Positions 7,439 through 15,187 of a DNA stretch of 20,050 bases are shown in pieces. Where the stretch lies: NCBI GenBank assembly GCA_003552425.1, contig PUMC01000053.1, forward strand, positions 1-20,050. Reading direction: 5' to 3'. A program made the position numbers and the translations under genes. Position 1 is the stretch's first letter, and every line of letters starts with the position of its first letter. The notes beneath the pieces are model-generated. The model was not told where the DNA came from, did not search any database, and was given only the letters and a program-made list of their open reading frames with translations. The stretch comes from Candidatus Acetothermia bacterium. GTDB taxonomy: Bacteria > Bipolaricaulota > Bipolaricaulia > Bipolaricaulales > Bipolaricaulaceae.

Positions 7439-8867
7439 TCTCAGTCCGCATGGCCACGATGTCATGCATGTCCTGCAGGAACACGTTGACAACCTCCTCG
7501 GCCAGGATCTCCTGCACGCGACCGTAGATCGTCTTCCGCTGGTCGGTGTCCACGGCCACCGCACCCGCCCTTAGGAGCCGCTCCAGCTCATCGCTCTGCC
7601 AGCCCAGCCGATAATAGTAGTCCAACCGATCTGCGCCGTAGCCGGTGAGCATCAGGGCCGGATCCAGGCGACCGATGTGCGCGATGACCGTCAGGTCATA
7701 GGCGCCCTGAGCGAACACCTGCTCCAACCATGTCGCCCAATCAACACGCTCCATCTGCACCTCGATGCCCACATCCTCCAACTGCGCAGCGATCACCTCG
7801 CCTGTCCTGACGTGCTGCGGGTAGTTGCCGGGGAGCGTCATCGTCACCCGAAACCCATCAGGGTAACCGGCTTCAGCAAGGAGTTCCCGGGCGCGCCTCG
7901 CATCATGCGCGTACAGATCGGTCATATCTCGGTAGTAGGGAAGCGCCGGCGTGAGGTGGCTTCCGATGGGCGTACCGTAGAGTCCGAAGAACACTCGGTC
8001 GATGATCGCCTCACGATCCACGGCATGGGCCAACGCTTGGCGGACCGCAAGCTCATCAAATGGAGGTCGCGCAGTGTTCAGCGCTAGGATCTGCACGAGA
8101 TTCGACGGCCCCGAAACCACGGCGAACCGAGGATTGGGCTCGAGCTCCACGGCCAGCTCAGGGGTGATCTCCGCAACCATGTCCACAGCGCCTGCCAGCA
8201 ACGCCGCTCGTTGGGCAGCCGGATCGGCGATGAACCGAAACACGACGCCCTCCACAGCGGGGACACCGGGCATGTAGTAGTTCGGATTGCGTTCCAGCAC
8301 AATGCGGTCCGCAGGGCGCCACTCGACAAACGTGAACGGACCTGTCCCCAAAGGATTGCGCGCAAGGTCATCCACACCGGGCGGAACGACGACCGATTCG
8401 CCCAAGGCCAGGAGGGAAAGAAAGGCCGCATTGGGTTCAGCAATGTGAAAGCGCACGCGATGTTCATCAACCACTTCGATGTCTACGATGCCCTCGTAAT
8501 ACTCCGGACGGGGATGCCCGGTTGCCGGATCCATGGACCGGACGAAACTCCGCTTCACCGCCTCGGCATTCAGCAGCTCCCCGTTGTGGAAGCGCACACC
8601 CTCCCTCAGAAGGAACGTGTACGCAAGACCATCATCCGAGACGTCCCACGCCACCGCCAGCTGCGGGCGGAGTTCCCCTCGCTCGTTCACCTGCACCAAA
8701 CACTCGTAGACGTTGTGGTGGAGGAGAAGACGGATGACGCCGGCAGCGTTCGTCGTCGGATCGAGACCGGGCGGTTCCGTGGACACAGCCACACGCAACA
8801 CGCCCGCCGCCCCGCTTAGCCCAAGGAAGACAAGCCCCACGAACACACACACGGCACGCTTCACCAC
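7344..8867 (-). CDS. ABC transporter substrate-binding protein, family 5 (DppA/OppA-like)
   Basis: This extracytoplasmic solute-binding protein presumably captures ligand for the two permeases it converges on. A signal peptide (VVKRAVCVFVGLVFLGLSGAAG) precedes the typical beginning LRVAVSTEPPGLDPTTNAAG. The family 5 features YTFLLREGVRFHNGELLNAE and AVRQALAHAVDREAIIDRVF follow, and it closes with YPIYVLDLTRAAL. The longest frame starts with GTG at 8876, but that GTG is part of the Shine-Dalgarno sequence GGAGGTG. GTG at 8867 is 8 bases after GGAGG and fits better, giving 507 residues. The last ten residues (TGASSDPTGP) lie opposite the conserved end of the DppC gene. There is no lipobox cysteine in the signal peptide. 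The ligand is not predictable; peptides are the usual guess. Confidence 0.92.
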   Translation of the reverse strand: MVKRAVCVFVGLVFLGLSGAAGVLRVAVSTEPPGLDPTTNAAGVIRLLLHHNVYECLVQVNERGELRPQLAVAWDVSDDGLAYTFLLREGVRFHNGELLNAEAVKRSFVRSMDPATGHPRPEYYEGIVDIEVVDEHRVRFHIAEPNAAFLSLLALGESVVVPPGVDDLARNPLGTGPFTFVEWRPADRIVLERNPNYYMPGVPAVEGVVFRFIADPAAQRAALLAGAVDMVAEITPELAVELEPNPRFAVVSGPSNLVQILALNTARPPFDELAVRQALAHAVDREAIIDRVFFGLYGTPIGSHLTPALPYYRDMTDLYAHDARRARELLAEAGYPDGFRVTMTLPGNYPQHVRTGEVIAAQLEDVGIEVQMERVDWATWLEQVFAQGAYDLTVIAHIGRLDPALMLTGYGADRLDYYYRLGWQSDELERLLRAGAVAVDTDQRKTIYGRVQEILAEEVVNVFLQDMHDIVAMRTEISGVAIYPIYVLDLTRAALTSTGASSDPTGP

Positions 8868-8888
8868 CGACCTCACCTCCGGGTTTCC

Positions 8889-8894
8889 AGTATA
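8889..8894 (-). promoter_or_regulatory. Candidate -10 element for the substrate-binding protein gene
   Basis: On the minus strand TATACT (5 of 6 consensus positions) lies 8 bases before the GGAGG ribosome binding site. No good -35 box is visible at 16-18 bases spacing. If it is used, the mRNA leader would be very short. This would allow the gene to be transcribed apart from the regulator gene upstream of it. Confidence 0.4.
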
Positions 8895-8944
8895 GGGGCC
8901 GGTTTACCGTCCCACCAGGTATGGCGCCAGACGCGGGATCCGCC

Positions 8945-9958
8945 CTAGCCGGGAGGTTGAATCGACGTCCTGCCCAAGGGCACGGACGCATCGACCGCCG
9001 TCTCGGCTATGTTGAACCCGTACTCACGTGTCCGGAGCAGGCTATCCATGACGATGCTTATGGGAAGAGCGTTCTCAGGTTGCTCCCTGATCGCTCCCTG
9101 TGCCCACTCCAGGAGGCGCCCGCGCTGTTCCGTCTGCGCCAACACGCGGTTGGCGAGTTTCGTGTCACGGTTCTCGAACGCCTGCACGGCTTCGACAAGG
9201 ATGGCCCGCGACTCACCGTGGGTGTCTCCGATCCGTCGGGCCACCTCGGGAGACAGCTCGCCACCGAGGACCAAGGTCGCTCGCGACACCTTAACCGCGT
9301 GGTCGGCCACCCGCTCCAGCTGGTCGGCCACCGCCTGGTGATAGTGGAACGCAAACCTTGTCAGGCGTACCTCTTCCTCGACGAGAAGGTCCCGCAAGAG
9401 AAGCCCAAACTGCCGCGCCACAAGGAGGACGAGACGATCGACATCCCCGTCACGCTCCGCGACATCCTGCGCCAGCTCCTCATCGCGCGTGCGACAGGCG
9501 GTCACGGCGTCGTCCACCATGCCCAGCGTGATCTCGAAGATACGGTGAATCGTCTGCCCCACAGGGAAATCGCGCATATTGACCACGGAGTGCAGCACCA
9601 CCGCGGTCTGCGACTCCTCGAGAATCTCCAGGCCCACAAGCGACTGGGCGATCTCCCGGACCGTACGTCGCTGCTCGGGCCGGATCCGGCTTCCAACCAC
9701 CTCGATAACGTCGTACCCAGCGATGTACCGCGCGATCACGTCCCTCTGAAGCTCCACATGATCGCGACCGTCCATGGGCAGGGAGCAGCGGTTCCCTTCC
9801 CTCGCCCCCGCGGGTACGAGCAGCATCGCACCTGAATCGTTCGGGATCAGCACCACCGTGCTTCCCTGGGCAACCCCCACCGCGTCCGCCCACGCCTTCG
9901 GCAGCGTGACCAAGAACGTTCCTCCCCCAGTGATCTGCACCTTGCGCCGATAGGCCAC
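8945..9958 (-). CDS. AbrB-domain/PhoU-domain fusion regulator
   Basis: The 337-residue protein combines an N-terminal SpoVT/AbrB swapped-hairpin DNA-binding domain (about 3-47, with KVQITGGGTFLVTLPKAWAD) and a PhoU-like all-helical region (about 110-330). The PhoU part contains short acidic stretches such as EEEVRLTRFAFHYHQAVADQ and ERVADHAVKVSR. PhoU proteins restrain PstSCAB phosphate uptake and PhoR signalling. AbrB-PhoU fusions, common in archaea and some deep-branching bacteria, are annotated as phosphate uptake regulators. The open frame reaches ATG 10033, but GTG 9958 sits right after GGGAGGTGG and begins where the AbrB homology begins, so I take it as the start. No pst or phoBR gene is in the window, so the phosphate link is inferred. 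It may control its own promoter and perhaps the adjacent glgP. Confidence 0.85.
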   Translation of the reverse strand: MAYRRKVQITGGGTFLVTLPKAWADAVGVAQGSTVVLIPNDSGAMLLVPAGAREGNRCSLPMDGRDHVELQRDVIARYIAGYDVIEVVGSRIRPEQRRTVREIAQSLVGLEILEESQTAVVLHSVVNMRDFPVGQTIHRIFEITLGMVDDAVTACRTRDEELAQDVAERDGDVDRLVLLVARQFGLLLRDLLVEEEVRLTRFAFHYHQAVADQLERVADHAVKVSRATLVLGGELSPEVARRIGDTHGESRAILVEAVQAFENRDTKLANRVLAQTEQRGRLLEWAQGAIREQPENALPISIVMDSLLRTREYGFNIAETAVDASVPLGRTSIQPPG

Positions 9959-9978
9959 GGGCCACCTCCCTACTCTAT

Positions 9979-10007
9979 ATAGTATGGCGCAATGCTCCGG
10001 TCGACAA
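9979..10007 (-). promoter_or_regulatory. Candidate promoter of the AbrB-PhoU gene
   Basis: On the minus strand TTGTCG (10007-10002) and TACTAT (9984-9979) are separated by 17 bases, a sigma-70-like arrangement with four of six matches in each box. It is followed by GGGAGGTGG and the GTG at 9958. It supports the downstream start, because the upstream ATG at 10033 would lie before this promoter. Confidence 0.5.
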
Positions 10008-10032
10008 AGCGGACTATGGTGGCGTACACTCA

Positions 10033-10041
10033 TGGTACAAT
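10033..10041 (+). promoter_or_regulatory. Candidate extended -10 promoter of glgP
   Basis: TGG followed by TACAAT forms an extended -10 element (TGnTANAAT-like) about 75 bases before the glgP start. No convincing -35 box is present at 17 bases spacing, which is tolerated in extended -10 promoters. It diverges from the AbrB-PhoU promoter about 30 bases away. Confidence 0.4.
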
Positions 10042-10070
10042 GGACAGCTCATTACCTGAGCGGAATCTGC

Positions 10071-10091
10071 GCTGCGGAGACTGTCCGCAGC
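10071..10091 (+). other. Perfect 8-bp stem-loop in the glgP leader
   Basis: GCTGCGGA (10071-10078) and TCCGCAGC (10084-10091) form a perfect stem around a GACTG loop. It lies between the candidate promoter and the ribosome binding region GAGGATGGTGG. It could stabilise the leader or act in post-transcriptional control; nothing in the sequence decides this. Confidence 0.45.
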
Positions 10092-10114
10092 CCCGATGAG
10101 GATGGTGGCATCAC

Positions 10115-12235
10115 ATGAACACAAGCGAACGCTTCCCGCACCTGCCGGCGCGGATCGCCGGACTGGGTGACCTGGCATACAACCTGTGGTGGAGCTGGAA
10201 CTCCGATGCTCGTGTGCTCTTTCGCAGTCTGGATCTCCAAGCATACCGGGAGACACAGCACAACCCCGTGCACATGCTCGATATCCTTGCGCCGGAGACG
10301 CTGGAGCGCGCAGCCCAGAACGCGGCGTTCCTCGAGCGGTTCGACAACGTCATGGAGCGCTTTCGCAAGGAGGTCATCGACCGCAGCGGACAGCTCTCAG
10401 GTGCATGCGCACCCTCCTCGGCTCCCATTGTGTACATGTCGGCGGAGTTTGGGGTCCACGTGTCACTCCCCGTCTATGCGGGCGGCCTGGGGATTCTTGC
10501 CGGCGATATCCTCAAGGAATCCAGTGACCTTGGGCTCCCCATGATCGGGCTGGGGCTACTCTACAACCAAGCCTACGTGTGGCAGCATCTGCGCGAGGAT
10601 GGCTGGCAGGACGACATCGACCAACAGCTCGATCTCACCCACAGCCCGATGACACGCCTCCTCGACGCCCAGGGAAATCCGTTGCGGGTACGCCTCCCTG
10701 TGTTTGACCCTCCGGTCTACGCGGAGGTGTGGCGCGCCTCGGTGGGAAGCGTCCCCCTCTATCTTCTGTCCACCGACGTCGACGACAACCAACCCTGGGA
10801 CAGGGCGATCACCCAAAGGCTGTACACCAACGATCTCGAGCAGCGCCTGCGTCAGGAGATCGTCCTTGGAATGGGTGGCGTACGGGTGCTCGATGCACTG
10901 GGCATTGCGCCGGGGGTATTGCACCTGAACGACGGCCATCCGGCCCTGGCCATCCTCGAACGGACCCGCTGGTCAATGGACAACGGGATGGGCTTTGAGG
11001 AAGCCCTGCAAGGTGTACGCCAGCGGACGATCTTCACAACCCACACTCCCGTTCCTGCTGGTACCGATGTCTTCCCCTTCCCCTTGTTCCAGAAGTACTT
11101 CGATCACTACTTCCTCGAGGCTGCGTTCGACCGCGACCGTATCCTTGGCTTGGGCGTCAACCCCAACGACCCACAGGCGGGGTTCAACATGACGGTCTTT
11201 GCCCTGCGGATGAGCCGGTTCTGCAACGGCGTCAGCCGCAAGCATGCGGGCGTGGCACGCGCCATGTGGGCCGATGTACGTACAGGCAAATCCGACGAGG
11301 AACGTATCCAGGCAATCACCAACGGCGTGCACCTGCCTACCTGGACCGAACCCCTCCGGATGCAACGCCTGCTCAGCGAGCATCTGGGTCCGAGCTGGAA
11401 GGACACCCAGGACGATCCGGAGATCTGGAAGAAGGTGGACAGCATCCCCGACCAGGAGTTATGGCGTGTCCACAGCAACCGCAAGGAGGCACTTCTCACG
11501 CAGATCGATGCTCGGGCACGCCGGACTTGGCAGTCCGGCCGAGCACCAGCGTCGACCATCATGGGGTTCGGCGCGCTGCTGGATCCGCACGCGCTGACCC
11601 TGGGCTTCGCCAGACGGTTTACGTCCTACAAGCGTCCTGATCTCATCCTGTACGATGTGGAACGTCTGCGGGCCCTGTTGACGGACCCCATTCGCCCTGT
11701 GCAGATCATCTTCGCCGGCAAGGCCCATCCGGCCGACCAAGACGGCAAACACTTCATCCAAAAGGCATTCCGGTGGGCTAAGGATCCCTCGTTCGCCGGA
11801 CGGATTGCTTTCGTGGAGAACTACGACCAGCACCTCGCCAAGTACCTGGTAGCCGGCGTCGACGTCTGGTTGAACAACCCGCTACCTCCTCAGGAAGCCA
11901 GCGGAACAAGCGGAATCAAGGCCAGCATCAACGGGATCCCCAACGCCTCCGTCCTCGACGGGTGGTGGCCGGAGGGTTATGAGGGGACCAACGGTTGGGT
12001 GATCGGTGAGCACGCCGAAGGCAGTGACCGCACGCAGGCCGACGCCGAGTCCCTCTATCGCCTGCTTGAGGAACAGATCGTCCCCCTGTATTACGATCAA
12101 GGAGAAGACGGGGTTCCCCACGGCTTCGTACAGGTGATGAAAGCAACACTCCGTACTGTGGGACCGGTGTTCAACGCACGTCGCATGGTGAAGGAGTACT
12201 GCGAGCGGCTCTACAAACCGGCGCTCGAACGGTAA
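10115..12235 (+). CDS. glgP: Alpha-glucan (glycogen/starch) phosphorylase
   Basis: This GT35 enzyme releases glucose 1-phosphate from alpha-1,4-glucans using phosphate and pyridoxal phosphate. At 706 residues with an N-terminal DUF3417 region (RIAGLGDLAYNLWWSWN), it is the short bacterial/archaeal type rather than the 800-850 residue GlgP/MalP type. Visible core motifs are AEFGVHVSLPVYAGGLGILA, TTHTPVPAGTDVFPF, NGVHLPTW, FARRFTSYKRPDLIL and GKAHPADQDGKHFIQ. The PLP-binding lysine is probably Lys602 in EASGTSGIKASINGIPNAS. The ATG is preceded by GGTGG at 6 bases spacing. It stands alone on the plus strand and ends 10 bases before the end of the convergent hisS gene. No other glycogen gene is near. 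Confidence 0.95.
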   Translation: MNTSERFPHLPARIAGLGDLAYNLWWSWNSDARVLFRSLDLQAYRETQHNPVHMLDILAPETLERAAQNAAFLERFDNVMERFRKEVIDRSGQLSGACAPSSAPIVYMSAEFGVHVSLPVYAGGLGILAGDILKESSDLGLPMIGLGLLYNQAYVWQHLREDGWQDDIDQQLDLTHSPMTRLLDAQGNPLRVRLPVFDPPVYAEVWRASVGSVPLYLLSTDVDDNQPWDRAITQRLYTNDLEQRLRQEIVLGMGGVRVLDALGIAPGVLHLNDGHPALAILERTRWSMDNGMGFEEALQGVRQRTIFTTHTPVPAGTDVFPFPLFQKYFDHYFLEAAFDRDRILGLGVNPNDPQAGFNMTVFALRMSRFCNGVSRKHAGVARAMWADVRTGKSDEERIQAITNGVHLPTWTEPLRMQRLLSEHLGPSWKDTQDDPEIWKKVDSIPDQELWRVHSNRKEALLTQIDARARRTWQSGRAPASTIMGFGALLDPHALTLGFARRFTSYKRPDLILYDVERLRALLTDPIRPVQIIFAGKAHPADQDGKHFIQKAFRWAKDPSFAGRIAFVENYDQHLAKYLVAGVDVWLNNPLPPQEASGTSGIKASINGIPNASVLDGWWPEGYEGTNGWVIGEHAEGSDRTQADAESLYRLLEEQIVPLYYDQGEDGVPHGFVQVMKATLRTVGPVFNARRMVKEYCERLYKPALER

Positions 12236-12245
12236 CGCGAGCGGC

Positions 12246-13517
12246 TCAGACGGAACCGGGCCACACGCCCGGTTCCGTAAGTCTCGCAAGCGGCACGGCA
12301 GCCTCTTGCGCGGAAGCCAGGTGGCGCACCGTGACCTCCCCGCGTTCAAGCTCATCAGGGCCCAGGATGATCACCCAACGGGCCCTGCGCGCCGCAACCT
12401 GCATCGCCTTGCGCAGCGACCGAGCCATGTATTCCATGTCTGCAGTCCTACCGGCCACGCGCAAGCGGTGCAGTGCATCGACCGCAGCACTCCGTACAGC
12501 CGGGTCATCACCCACCGGTACGAGCACCGCATCCAACAGACGCGTCTCGTCCTCTCCGGCCAACCCTTGCAACAAGAGCACCAGCCGCTCCATTCCACCG
12601 GCGAACCCCACCGCCGGGGTGGGGGGGCCGCCAAGCACGCTGACCAGATCGTCGTATCTCCCGCCGCCCAACAGGGCATCCTGGGCCCCCAGTTCGTCCG
12701 AACACAGCTCGAATACGGTTCGGGTGTAGTAGTCGAGCCCACGAACAAGCGTGTAGTCCTCTTTGTAGGCCAGATCAAGCGCATCCAAGTATGTCTTCAC
12801 CTCGCCGAAGTGCCGCGCGCACGCGCCACACAGATGCTGAGCGCTATGGGGGGCATCCTTGGATACCGCGCGGCACCGAGGCTGCTTGCAGTCGAGCACC
12901 CGCATCGGATTCTCGACGGCGCGGCGTTGACAGTCCGCACACAGCTGCTCGGCGTGCTCACCAAGGTACGTCGCCAACGCAGCCTTGTACGGAGGCCGGT
13001 CAGCGGCACAACCGATCGCGTTCAGGCGCAACGTCAACCCCTGACGCTCCAGCCCCAAAGCAACCATGAGCTGCGCGGCCAGGTCGATGACCTCCGCGTC
13101 CAGCGCCGGATCCAACGACCCCAAAGCCTCCACCCCGTACTGGTGAAACTGTCGCTGTCGGCCTTTTTGGGGCTTCTCGTAGCGGAACATGGGGCCCAAG
13201 TAGTACAGCTTCGCGAGGTCACCCCGAGCGTGAAGCCCATGCTCAACGAACGCACGCACCACCGATGCCGTCGCCTCCGGACGGAGCGCCAGCGGCAACC
13301 CCTTGCGGTCGGGGAACACGTACATCTCCTTGTGTACGAGATCCGTATCCCCTCCCACGCCGCGGGAGAACAACTCCGCCAGCTCCACAACCGGGGGTCG
13401 AATCTCCCCATAGGCGTAACGCTCGAAGCAACTCCGTATCTCCCGCTCCAGCCGTTGCCACAGACCGACCTCAGCGGGCAGCACATCCCGCATGCCCCGA
13501 ACGCTCTCCACCTTCAT
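12246..13517 (-). CDS. hisS: Histidyl-tRNA synthetase
   Basis: This class II synthetase charges tRNA-His. The 423 residues include motif 2 (GPMFRYEKPQKGRQRQFHQ, 108-126) and the two histidine-specific motifs LVRGLDYYTRTVFEL (257-271) and LLGGGRYDDLV (282-292), followed by a C-terminal anticodon domain. The insertion domain holds six cysteines (193, 196, 210, 215, 230, 233) in a CxxC...C...C...CxxC layout seen in a large group of bacterial HisS and possibly metal-binding. Its ATG overlaps the ribH stop by one base, so it is the last gene of the rib operon. Its final codons (TEPGVWPGSV) encode the two arms of a perfect hairpin. Confidence 0.96.
   Translation of the reverse strand: MKVESVRGMRDVLPAEVGLWQRLEREIRSCFERYAYGEIRPPVVELAELFSRGVGGDTDLVHKEMYVFPDRKGLPLALRPEATASVVRAFVEHGLHARGDLAKLYYLGPMFRYEKPQKGRQRQFHQYGVEALGSLDPALDAEVIDLAAQLMVALGLERQGLTLRLNAIGCAADRPPYKAALATYLGEHAEQLCADCQRRAVENPMRVLDCKQPRCRAVSKDAPHSAQHLCGACARHFGEVKTYLDALDLAYKEDYTLVRGLDYYTRTVFELCSDELGAQDALLGGGRYDDLVSVLGGPPTPAVGFAGGMERLVLLLQGLAGEDETRLLDAVLVPVGDDPAVRSAAVDALHRLRVAGRTADMEYMARSLRKAMQVAARRARWVIILGPDELERGEVTVRHLASAQEAAVPLARLTEPGVWPGSV
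12250..12278. terminator. Perfect 12-bp inverted repeat between convergent glgP and hisS
   Basis: ACGGAACCGGGC (12250-12261) and GCCCGGTTCCGT (12267-12278) are exact reverse complements around a 5-base loop. The repeat begins 15 bases after the glgP stop and lies wholly inside the last codons of hisS. Neither strand shows a T-tract after the stem. Its position between convergent genes suggests a bidirectional terminator or mRNA 3'-end stabiliser. Confidence 0.65.
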
Positions 13518-13975
13518 CAGGCCAGTCCCCGTCCCAAGTTCACCATCTCCACCAATGCCTCCGCCGCCTGCGCGCCCTTGTTGCCCGCCTTGCCCCCCGC
13601 CCGCTCCAGAGCCTGGTCTTGGGTGTCCGCAGTGATGACGCCGAACGCTACGGGGATGGGCAATTCCATGTTGAGTTGCGCAAGCCCCTTCGCCGCCTCT
13701 GCAGCGACATACTCGAAGTGTGGGGTCGCACCGCGGACAACGGCCGCCAAGGCCACGACACCGTCCACTTGTCCCGACACGGCCTTCGCGGCCCGCGGCA
13801 GCTCGAACGCACCGGGAACCCTAACCAACACCAGATCCTCCTCCCGCGCCCCCAGCCGCCGCAGCCGGTCTACAGCACCTCCAATCAATGCGCTGGTCGC
13901 CAAATCGTTGAATCGCGAGGCGACAATGGCAAGCTTCATCCCCGTTGCCGAAAGCATTCCCTCATAGGTCCGCAT
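13517..13975 (-). CDS. ribH: 6,7-dimethyl-8-ribityllumazine synthase
   Basis: RibH condenses the ribityl-aminopyrimidine with 3,4-dihydroxy-2-butanone 4-phosphate to give lumazine, the penultimate riboflavin step; the family forms icosahedral or pentameric shells. The 152-residue protein has the usual RTYEGMLSATGMKLAIVASR start, VPGAFELP at 53-60 and RGATPHFEYV at 81-90 with catalytic His86. The ATG follows GGGGGAG closely. The gene lies 9 bases after ribBA and overlaps hisS by one base. The length and motifs are normal. Confidence 0.96.
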   Translation of the reverse strand: MRTYEGMLSATGMKLAIVASRFNDLATSALIGGAVDRLRRLGAREEDLVLVRVPGAFELPRAAKAVSGQVDGVVALAAVVRGATPHFEYVAAEAAKGLAQLNMELPIPVAFGVITADTQDQALERAGGKAGNKGAQAAEALVEMVNLGRGLA

Positions 13976-13984
13976 GGCTCCCCC

Positions 13985-15187
13985 TTACACCTTGTCCAGC
14001 TTGTGTCCGAGTTTCTCTTTCTTGGTCCTTAGGTACCCGCTGTTGTGCGGATTGGGCTCTACCTCGATGGGCACCTGCTCCACAATGGTCAGATCATGGC
14101 CGGACAGACCGGCGACCTTCTTCGGGTTGTTCGTAAGCAGTCGGAGATTCCGAACTCCCAAGTCGGCAAGAATCTGGGCGCCGATTCCGTAGTCACGAAG
14201 ATCCGCCGGGTAACCAAGGCGAAGGTTGGCCTCCACCGTGTCCAATCCTTGATCCTGAAGGTGGTATGCACACACCTTACTGGCAAGGCCGATCCCCCGG
14301 CCTTCCTGGCGCATATAGAGAAGCACTCCGCGCTCCTCCTGGGCGATGAGTTCCAGGGCCCGATTGAGCTGTGCTCCGCAGTCACACCTTAGCGAGCCCA
14401 GCGCATCCCCGGTGAGACACTCCGAGTGCACCCTAACCAGCACCGGCTCCTTCCCGCTCACTTCACCTCGGACCAAGGCAACGTGCTCGTGGCCACGCAC
14501 CTGATCACGATACGTGACGATGCGGAACATGCCCCACCGACTGGGGAACGAGGCTTCGGCAACCCGTTCCACCAAAGCTTCTGCGCGTTTGCGGTAGGCG
14601 ATCAGCGAGGCGATGGTGATGATGGGGAGTCTGTGTTCGGCGGCGAACACTTCCAGCTCCGGGAGACGTGCCATCGTCCCATCGTCCCGCATGATCTCAC
14701 AGACAACACCCACCGGCGACTGCCCCGCAAGACGGCACATGTCTACAGCCGCTTCCGTGTGTCCGGCGCGGCGCAACACGCCGCCCTCACGGGCCACAAG
14801 CGGAAACACATGCCCCGGGCGGACAAGGTCGTCCGCCGAACTCCCAGGATCGGCAAGCACGTGGATCGTCCGTGCCCGATCGTGCGCTGAGATGCCTGTT
14901 GTGACACCCATCCGCGCGTCCACCGACACGGTAAACGCCGTCCCGAGATGCTCGCGCGGCTGCCCCACCATCAGCGGCAGGTTGAGCCGCTCGGCCCACC
15001 ACCGGGGCATCGGCACACAGATGAGTCCCCGACCCCTCACCGCCATGAACGTTACGGCCTCGGGGGTGGCTCTCTGTGCGGCCATCACCAAGTCGCCTTC
15101 GTTCTCCCGGTCCTCGTCGTCAACCACGACCACCATTTGCCCGTCGGCCAACGCCCGGACGGCGTCGTCCACGCTCGTGAAGTTCAT
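13985..15187 (-). CDS. ribBA: Bifunctional DHBP synthase / GTP cyclohydrolase II
   Basis: The N-terminal half makes 3,4-dihydroxy-2-butanone 4-phosphate from ribulose 5-phosphate. The C-terminal half opens GTP to the riboflavin pyrimidine precursor. The DHBP synthase part shows DDEDRENEGDLVMAAQ (acidic metal and substrate loop, about 23-38) and RPGHVFPLVAREGG. The cyclohydrolase part shows the zinc cysteines 257, 268 and 270 in SECLTGDALGSLRCDCG and then YMRQEGRGIGL. Both halves therefore look active. The frame is open to TTG 15199, but ATG 15187 follows GGAGGGAG and overlaps the ribE stop as ATGA, so I prefer it (400 residues). Confidence 0.95.
   Translation of the reverse strand: MNFTSVDDAVRALADGQMVVVVDDEDRENEGDLVMAAQRATPEAVTFMAVRGRGLICVPMPRWWAERLNLPLMVGQPREHLGTAFTVSVDARMGVTTGISAHDRARTIHVLADPGSSADDLVRPGHVFPLVAREGGVLRRAGHTEAAVDMCRLAGQSPVGVVCEIMRDDGTMARLPELEVFAAEHRLPIITIASLIAYRKRAEALVERVAEASFPSRWGMFRIVTYRDQVRGHEHVALVRGEVSGKEPVLVRVHSECLTGDALGSLRCDCGAQLNRALELIAQEERGVLLYMRQEGRGIGLASKVCAYHLQDQGLDTVEANLRLGYPADLRDYGIGAQILADLGVRNLRLLTNNPKKVAGLSGHDLTIVEQVPIEVEPNPHNSGYLRTKKEKLGHKLDKV

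Noticed and set aside
8921..9835. Plus-strand frame of 304 codons opposite the AbrB-PhoU gene
   Set aside because: It is an antisense shadow; the minus-strand frame carries clear AbrB and PhoU features and a good ribosome binding site.
12306..13967. Plus-strand open frame of 553 codons opposite hisS and ribH
   Set aside because: It crosses two well-identified genes on the other strand, has low-complexity composition and no recognisable motif.
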